A DNA stretch of 5,705 bases from JBFJVD01 sp041624375. Lineage in GTDB: Bacteria > Chloroflexota > Anaerolineae > Anaerolineales > E44-bin32. Numbering within the stretch: position 1 is the stretch's first letter; every line of letters starts with the position of its first letter. Under the pieces are notes generated by a model, which had not been told where the DNA came from, did not search any database, and worked only from the letters and a program-made list of their open reading frames with translations. This document shows positions 1 to 4,848 of this stretch, one piece after another. The stretch spans positions 1 to 5,705 of the forward strand of contig JBFJVD010000194.1 in assembly GCA_041624375.1 (NCBI GenBank), read 5' to 3'. Made by a program: the position numbers and the translations under genes.

Positions 1-1571
1 AGTGCATCGACTCGAGCACGCTCATCGTTTGTAAGCCGAACCTCGAACTTCCGATCTCGCACGGTCGAGCCCTGGTCGACGAGAGCCCCGGAATCAATCA
101 ACCTCAAGACGGCTGCGGCAAAGAGCGTAGGCTCAAGCGATAGACGGCTGCGGAGTTCCTCGCGAGGCATTCCGGCCCTCAATGGATTCCGGGCATGGAA
201 CTGCTGAACATGCCGGGTTGCGGATTCCACGAGCCTCTCCCAGTGACTGCGAGTTGTCACGAGAGCGTCTTCGCCAGCCGTCACGGGGTCCGGGCCGAGG
301 ATCACCAGATACCCTTGAGCCGCCAACTCACCGACCGCAGGCTCGACGAGCTCGGCAGGCAGCCCAGCCCGCCGGGTGGCCGCCGCGAGGGGGACCGGAC
401 CCAGCTGCTCAAGCGCTTCCGCAAGCACCTCCGCCGGAGAACCCTCCAGTAAGTTCTCGAGCGAGCGTGGGACCTCCAGATCCTTGAGGCGGTGGCGGCG
501 CTTCGGATGCGGATCTGCAACGCGCCCCCCGCCCAGCGTTGCTCCGGGAGAAGGCCGCCGCAAGATGTAACGATCTCCGCGAGCGGCGACGATGGGCTCG
601 CGCAGCATCAATTGCAGCCAGCCAGCCTCCCCCGGGCGGAGACTTGACGTCCCCAGAACACGGACCACCGCCATCCGCTGCGCCGACCCGAGAAAGAGCT
701 TGACCTCCTGGTTGTGTTTGAGTGGGGCATCTGCTGTTGGCAGCAGCCGGAAGCGCACATCCAGCATGGTCGTTGGACGATAGTCTCCCGGACGAACAAC
801 AACTTCACCGCGTACAATTTCGTCAACGTTGATTCCCGTCAGATTGGCCGCAACCCGGCTGCCGGGCCTCGCGTGATCGATCTTAAGATTGTGAGTCTGC
901 AGGCCACGGATTCGGCCGCCGCGACCTTCGGGCAGAATCTCAATCGGATCACCAGCGCTCAGCGATCCATCGACCAGCGTTCCAGTGACGACGGTCCCGA
1001 AGCCGCTGATTGTGAATGCGCGGTCGACGGGCAGCCGTGGTCGACCCCGATCGGGCCGTTCGGGCGTTTGCGCAAGCACTTCTTCGAGGGCCTGGATGAG
1101 CTGACCGAGGCCGTGGCGGGACATCGCCGAAACCGGAATGATCGGAGCATCCTGGAGCGTCTTGCCCACGAGAAGCTCTCGAGATTCCTCGATAACCAGC
1201 TCGAGCCATTCGGGCTCAACCAAGTCCGACTTGGTGAGCGCCACCACCCCCCGGTCGATCTCCAAGAGATCGAGGATCGCCATGTGTTCTTCGGTTTGCG
1301 GCATGATCCCTTCGTCGGCCGCAATGACAAAGAGCGCGGCGTCGATTCCGCCGACGCCGGCCAGCATGTTCTCAATAAAATCGATATGACCAGGGACATC
1401 GATAATGCCGACGGATTCGCCTGCGGGGAGTGTCATCCAGGCGAAGCCCAGGTCGATGGTGAGCTGGCGCTCCTGCTCTTCCTTGAGACGATCGGGGTGG
1501 ATGCCAGTCAGGGCATGGATCAGCGTCGACTTGCCGTGATCCACATGACCGGCGGTGCCAATGACCTTCAT
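1..1571 (-). CDS. selB: Selenocysteine-specific translation elongation factor SelB, C-terminus cut by the window edge
   Basis: SelB is a cytoplasmic GTPase that brings selenocysteyl-tRNA(Sec) to the ribosome at UGA codons followed by a SECIS hairpin. I translated 523 residues. The N-terminal GTPase has G1 GHVDHGKST (8-16), the switch I threonine in LTIDLGFA (37-44), G3 DVPGH (58-62), G4 TKSD (113-116) and G5 SAM (148-150). TIDLGFA and the TKxD form of G4 are typical of SelB. Domain II begins around 180 (VDRAFTISGFGTVVTGTL). Domain III runs from about 265 to the SelB-typical TLGGGRVADPHPKRRHR (345-361). From about 370 the helical sequence fits the winged-helix repeats that bind SECIS RNA. SelB is usually about 600-640 residues, so roughly the last 100, including the final RNA-binding domain, lie outside. 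The ATG is the only possible start after the upstream stop: the ten in-frame codons between contain no ATG, GTG or TTG. No clear Shine-Dalgarno precedes it. It is probably co-transcribed with the coiled-coil gene 30 bases upstream. Confidence 0.95.
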   Translation of the reverse strand, partial: MKVIGTAGHVDHGKSTLIHALTGIHPDRLKEEQERQLTIDLGFAWMTLPAGESVGIIDVPGHIDFIENMLAGVGGIDAALFVIAADEGIMPQTEEHMAILDLLEIDRGVVALTKSDLVEPEWLELVIEESRELLVGKTLQDAPIIPVSAMSRHGLGQLIQALEEVLAQTPERPDRGRPRLPVDRAFTISGFGTVVTGTLVDGSLSAGDPIEILPEGRGGRIRGLQTHNLKIDHARPGSRVAANLTGINVDEIVRGEVVVRPGDYRPTTMLDVRFRLLPTADAPLKHNQEVKLFLGSAQRMAVVRVLGTSSLRPGEAGWLQLMLREPIVAARGDRYILRRPSPGATLGGGRVADPHPKRRHRLKDLEVPRSLENLLEGSPAEVLAEALEQLGPVPLAAATRRAGLPAELVEPAVGELAAQGYLVILGPDPVTAGEDALVTTRSHWERLVESATRHVQQFHARNPLRAGMPREELRSRLSLEPTLFAAAVLRLIDSGALVDQGSTVRDRKFEVRLTNDERARVDA

Positions 1572-1601
1572 TGCCGCGCTCGGCTCTACATGGACACTGG
1601 G

Positions 1602-2777
1602 CTAGCGCTCGCCGGCGCGCGCTTCGACCTCCGCAGCCCACTCACGGACGACGGCGAGCAAATCGAGAATCCTCTGGGAGCTGACTTCTCTCACTTCGGC
1701 TACACGCTCTAGCGCCTCGACCGAATTCTCATCAAGCGTCTGCAATTCGAGGCTCAACTTCTCATGAAGCCGCTTGTGTTCCCGCCACTCTTCATCATGG
1801 GTCAACTTGAAGGTATTCCACTGCTTTTGCGCATCAGCTTGATAGCTCGTCCATTCCTGCTTCAATCGGTCCTCGGCGAGGCGCTGCATCTCACTGATTT
1901 CATTGATGCGTCGATCAAGTCGCTCGACCACACCCTTAAGCTCATCGCGCAGCGACTTCATTTCGCGATACGTTTCTTCATAAGCCAGCTTGCGCTCATC
2001 AAGATCTGCCGCCTTCTGCTCGAAGGCTTCAAAACGCTCCTGCCACTCCTTCCAGCTCCGCTCAAACTCGGCGAGCTTGAGCGTTTGTCGTTCCGTCCAG
2101 GTGGCCTGCGCTTCACGCCGTTCGCTCTCACCAGAAGCAACTTCGGAGACCCGGGTATCGATCCGACGGATACGATCTTCGATCGCATCGACTGCACCGC
2201 GCACGGCATCGGTCCGCCCTCGGAGATCCGAGGCCTCGGATTGAAGGTCTGTGATACGGCGATTGTCCTGCTTCCGAGATTCTTCGAGGGAGACGATGGC
2301 GCGCGACCGGTCCTCGGTGTTGGAAGTCAGATCTTCGAGGCGTTTCTCCAGTGCGTCCAGCTCCCGAGTCAGCCGGATATCCTCCTCACGGCGAGCTTCA
2401 ATCGCTGTATCCAGCGGATCAAATCGACCGATTTCGACCTCGAGCGCATCGATCGCCTTCTTAATCTCTTCGAGTTCTGTCTTGCGGAGCTCCTCTATCT
2501 CGCGCTCACGCTCCGCCCGCCGCTCATTGGCCTCTTCGAGCTGACGTGAAAAGTCCTGGCGCTGCTTGGTGAGCGTTTCATCGAATTGATTGATGCGCGT
2601 GGAGAGCGCACCCAAACGGGTGAGCTCGCTGGACATCTCCTTGAGCTGCCGGGATTGCTGCGAGAGCGTCTCTTGGAGCCCTGCCAGCTGATCATGCACC
2701 CGGCCGAGCGCTTCCGCATCTCGCCGACGCTGTTCATCCAGCCACGTCAAGCGCTTCTCGACTTGGTCGGTAGCCAT
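1602..2777 (-). CDS. Long coiled-coil protein of unknown function, upstream of selB
   Basis: I do not recognise a named family with an assigned function. The 391-residue protein is very rich in Glu, Arg, Leu and Gln, has no cysteine and essentially one proline (P121), and shows no signal peptide or membrane segment, so it is most likely a soluble, elongated cytoplasmic coiled coil. The first part (about 5-115) is a charged helix. The break at FDPLD (119-123) separates it from a second helix (about 125-215). A Gly/Ser-containing hinge near 215-217 leads to a third helix (about 225-345). The 3-4 spacing of core positions is very regular from 235 to 305, with aromatic residues in the core at F238, W242, W245, F249 and F252. 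A last helix (about 350-388) ends in REWAAEVEARAGER. The N-terminal RLTWLDEQRRRD resembles hypothetical coiled-coil proteins I recall from Chloroflexota, which is inference. The start is supported by GAGGAGG 5 bases upstream. It heads a probable two-gene operon with selB, so a link to translation is possible but unproven. Confidence 0.88.
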   Translation of the reverse strand: MATDQVEKRLTWLDEQRRRDAEALGRVHDQLAGLQETLSQQSRQLKEMSSELTRLGALSTRINQFDETLTKQRQDFSRQLEEANERRAEREREIEELRKTELEEIKKAIDALEVEIGRFDPLDTAIEARREEDIRLTRELDALEKRLEDLTSNTEDRSRAIVSLEESRKQDNRRITDLQSEASDLRGRTDAVRGAVDAIEDRIRRIDTRVSEVASGESERREAQATWTERQTLKLAEFERSWKEWQERFEAFEQKAADLDERKLAYEETYREMKSLRDELKGVVERLDRRINEISEMQRLAEDRLKQEWTSYQADAQKQWNTFKLTHDEEWREHKRLHEKLSLELQTLDENSVEALERVAEVREVSSQRILDLLAVVREWAAEVEARAGER

Positions 2778-2782
2778 CTGCG

Positions 2783-2789
2783 CCTCCTC
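2783..2789 (-). promoter_or_regulatory. Shine-Dalgarno of the coiled-coil gene
   Basis: GAGGAGG reads on the minus strand, ending 5 bases before the ATG at 2777. It is the strongest ribosome binding site in the window and fixes the start of the 391-residue protein. Confidence 0.8.
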
Positions 2790-2808
2790 GATCTACACGC
2801 GCGGCGGG

Positions 2809-2817
2809 ATTATAGCA
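2809..2817 (-). promoter_or_regulatory. Extended -10 promoter for the coiled-coil/selB operon
   Basis: The minus strand reads TGCTATAAT: a perfect sigma-70 type TATAAT (2814-2809) preceded by TG one base upstream, the extended -10 arrangement. No good TTGACA match is found at 16-18 bases upstream, consistent with extended -10 promoters tolerating a poor -35. The expected transcription start is near 2802, giving a leader of about 25 bases that contains the Shine-Dalgarno. It lies in the 59-base gap between the stop codon of the NuoN-like gene and the coiled-coil gene, the only place a promoter between the two blocks would be expected. It is predicted from sequence alone. Confidence 0.68.
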
Positions 2818-2836
2818 CGCGGAGTCCAGCGGCCTG

Positions 2837-4237
2837 CTAGGGCACTAGTGTGGTGAAGCTGGCGGCGGCCTGGCTTACCCAGGGGAAAAGCAGCTGTGGA
2901 AAGGCTCCCACGGCGAAGCACAACACGACGCCGCCATAGAGAAAGGTTCGGGTCAGGGTGGGGAGGCTGAGACGTTCGGTGCTCGGCGCGGTCTGCGGCT
3001 TCAGCAGTGTGTAGGCCCAGCGAATGACTGCGAGCGAGGTAGCTGCAGTGGCCCCGACGAGTATCGCGGGAGCGATCAGGTCGCCCTCTGGCAGCAGGCC
3101 CAGCAAAGCCCACCGTCCCGGAAAGCCGGCTGTGAGCGGGAAGCCAGCGAGGGTTGCCACACCCAGCAGTGCTACGCCCGCAGCCAGCCCGGAGCGTTGG
3201 GCCGCGCCTCGCAGCTCAACAGCCGACCCGGCGGTTTCAGCCCGCAGGATCGACGCCCCCAGGGCCCAGATTGCCAGACCAATAACACGTGCAGCGGTCA
3301 GCCCCAATGCCAGCTGATAGCCGGCAGATGCACCGATGGAAGCCGCCAGGATGGTGGCGCCAAGATCTGCAAGCAGGACATAGGCGGCCAGACTGACAAG
3401 CCGCTTCTGGGCCAGAGACAGAACCGAACTGAGAATCAGCGTGAGGAGCGCTGCCCACCGCAGGGTGGCATGCACTTCGGGGGTTTCCCGGAGCCAGGTA
3501 TAGCTATCAAGGAAGCGGAGCAAGAAGAAGAGAGCCGCGCTCTGAAGAAGGATGACGACGAAGGCAACCGCATACGGATGGGCTTCGCGCGCTGAATCAG
3601 GAAGCCAGATGTGGAACGGCGGCACGGCCGCAACAACAGCCAGACCGATTCCCAGCAGTACGGCGACCCTGCGAGCGAGATCAGGGGTTGCCCCGGTGAT
3701 TCCACCAACTTCAAGCGACCAGCCAGCAATCAGAATCGTCATTGCCGCAAGTGTGTACAGTGTGGCCAATCGCAATGCGCCGCGATTGGCAGGGTGCCGT
3801 GGCGTTGTTAAGAGCATCACGCCGCTGATCACACCAAACTCAAGCAGCAAAGGGGCGAAGATGAAGGGGTCAATCATCAGCGAGCTCGCAACAAAGCCGA
3901 GAGCGCCCAATGCCAGCATGTGGAAGTAGCGGTCCGTCCCTGCGGAGGCGGCGGCCGTAAGCAGATATGCGCCCACCAGCAGCAGGAAGCTGACCGCCGC
4001 ACGGTTCACGCCAAGAATCGTCAGCTGCCGGCCCAGGACAATCCAGGTCGGGGCAAGCTTCACGCCGATGCCAAAGAGCTCAAAAGGCTCATCGATCGGT
4101 CCCCACAGCAGGAAGCCAGCCGCGCCAGCCAGACCGATCCCCGAAACCAACGATGCTGCTCGAGGGCGGGCGCGGAGGAAAAAGGCCAGAATCACCAGAA
4201 TGCCATGCATGCCAAGAACCAGAAGTGGGGCCGTCAA
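2837..4237 (-). CDS. NuoN/HyfF/MrpD-like antiporter-type membrane subunit (divergent)
   Basis: This 466-residue polytopic membrane protein has about 13-14 hydrophobic segments and belongs to the proton-conducting membrane transporter family (NuoL/M/N, HyfB/D/F, MrpA/D). The signature PFHIWLPDSAREAHP (207-221) corresponds to PFHxWLPDAHxxAP of the family. LLLEFG (130-135) supplies the TM5 glutamate equivalent, E133. QKRLVSLAAY (277-286) matches the KRLLAYSS region, and LAGFPLTAGFPGRW (363-376) matches the TM12 motif. By eye the TM7 lysine (5 residues before the P of PFH) is V202, the TM8 lysine is Q232, the AHLG histidine is D291, and the TM12 lysine is R375. The length is close to NuoN/HyfF. 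The start is TTG, overlapping the stop of the preceding gene (TTGA), with GGGAGG 7 bases upstream; an internal ATG at residue 10 is less likely. It is the last gene of the cluster. The exact orthology (NuoN, HyfF or MrpD) cannot be decided here. Confidence 0.87.
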   Translation of the reverse strand: MTAPLLVLGMHGILVILAFFLRARPRAASLVSGIGLAGAAGFLLWGPIDEPFELFGIGVKLAPTWIVLGRQLTILGVNRAAVSFLLLVGAYLLTAAASAGTDRYFHMLALGALGFVASSLMIDPFIFAPLLLEFGVISGVMLLTTPRHPANRGALRLATLYTLAAMTILIAGWSLEVGGITGATPDLARRVAVLLGIGLAVVAAVPPFHIWLPDSAREAHPYAVAFVVILLQSAALFFLLRFLDSYTWLRETPEVHATLRWAALLTLILSSVLSLAQKRLVSLAAYVLLADLGATILAASIGASAGYQLALGLTAARVIGLAIWALGASILRAETAGSAVELRGAAQRSGLAAGVALLGVATLAGFPLTAGFPGRWALLGLLPEGDLIAPAILVGATAATSLAVIRWAYTLLKPQTAPSTERLSLPTLTRTFLYGGVVLCFAVGAFPQLLFPWVSQAAASFTTLVP

Positions 4238-4848
4238 CCCGCTGCCTCCCGCTGTTCCACGCGCCCACGGACAGTCAGCAAGTAGCTTGCCAGGACCGCA
4301 ATGGAGAGATGAACGGCGGCAAGCAGCCCCTGCACGGCCAGCGAAGGTTCCACCGAGGTGAAGATGACATCGAAGCCGAGGAACATGGTGAGGAGTCCGG
4401 CGCCGATGCGGAATGGGTCACGGCTCAGCCCCACCTCAAGCACGCCCAACATAAGCAACCAATGGCCCGCAAGGCTGACCGGCTCGGGCAGGTCGAGGAA
4501 TCCTACCCAGCCACTGCGCTGCATGCCCCATGCGGCGAGCAACACCAACACCATCGATAGAACCCGAAACAGGCGACCGGAGAGCAAGCCCCGATCGGAC
4601 GTACGACGCCATAGCTGGAGGCGTCTCGCAGTCGCAGTGATGATGAGAACGGCCACCAATCCTGCGATCCCCTTGCCCGCTGCCGTAAGCAGGGGCACAT
4701 AAGCACTGAGCAAGACCGCTCCGAGCGCGTAGATGAGTCCGAGGAAGACGGATTGCCAGCGGAGGTGGTCGACGACGATCATCCCAGCTGCCAGGATTCC
4801 GGCCGCGGCAGCAAGCAGCCAAACGGTCAAGGAATCTGCAGGTATCAT
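4234..4848 (-). CDS. NuoK/HyfE-like small membrane subunit
   Basis: This 204-residue membrane protein has about seven hydrophobic segments (roughly 7-27, 31-52, 56-74, 96-118, 126-141, 147-165, 170-192). Size, position between two antiporter-like subunits and the C-terminal half suggest HyfE, whose C-terminal half resembles NuoK/MrpC. The segment from RDPFR (143-147) through GLLTM (151-155) aligns by eye with RRNL...xIELM of NuoK. AAVHLSIAVLAS (177-188) aligns with AAAEAAxGLAL. In that alignment both conserved NuoK glutamates are absent, the positions being L153 and H180. The N-terminal part has no family motif I can name. The ATG overlaps the upstream stop (ATGA) with AGGGGA 4 bases upstream. 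An extension to 5274 is open in frame but would run through the upstream gene in another frame and is soluble-looking, Pro/Gly/Arg-rich sequence, so it is rejected. Probable role: a membrane-arm subunit linking the two antiporter-like proteins. That it is membrane-embedded is certain; the family assignment is moderate. Confidence 0.75.
   Translation of the reverse strand: MIPADSLTVWLLAAAAGILAAGMIVVDHLRWQSVFLGLIYALGAVLLSAYVPLLTAAGKGIAGLVAVLIITATARRLQLWRRTSDRGLLSGRLFRVLSMVLVLLAAWGMQRSGWVGFLDLPEPVSLAGHWLLMLGVLEVGLSRDPFRIGAGLLTMFLGFDVIFTSVEPSLAVQGLLAAVHLSIAVLASYLLTVRGRVEQREAAG
4245..4250 (-). promoter_or_regulatory. Shine-Dalgarno supporting a TTG start
   Basis: GGGAGG on the minus strand lies inside the end of the NuoK/HyfE-like gene, 7 bases before the TTG at 4237. 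It supports the TTG, rather than the ATG nine codons later, as the start of the NuoN-like subunit, together with the TTGA overlap. Confidence 0.65.

Noticed and set aside
1257..1271. Perfect inverted repeat GATCTC-CAA-GAGATC
   Set aside because: It encodes the conserved LDLLEID part of SelB, has only 6-base arms and no T-run, so neither a terminator nor an operator is supported.
1602..1604. TAG as a recoded pyrrolysine codon
   Set aside because: No pyl genes or supporting context are visible; an ordinary stop is the simplest reading.
714..1712. Plus-strand open frame of 332 codons opposite selB
   Set aside because: It lies antisense to a gene with intact SelB motifs, its product shows no recognisable domain, and GC-rich coding sequence commonly leaves its opposite strand open.
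1764..2549. Plus-strand Leu/Ile/Phe-rich open frame of 261 codons opposite the coiled-coil gene
   Set aside because: Its composition is what the complement of Glu/Lys/Arg-rich coiled-coil codons gives. The minus-strand gene has the promoter and Shine-Dalgarno.
2818..2836. Rho-independent terminator after the membrane cluster
   Set aside because: No stable stem followed by a T-run is found in the gap on the minus strand.
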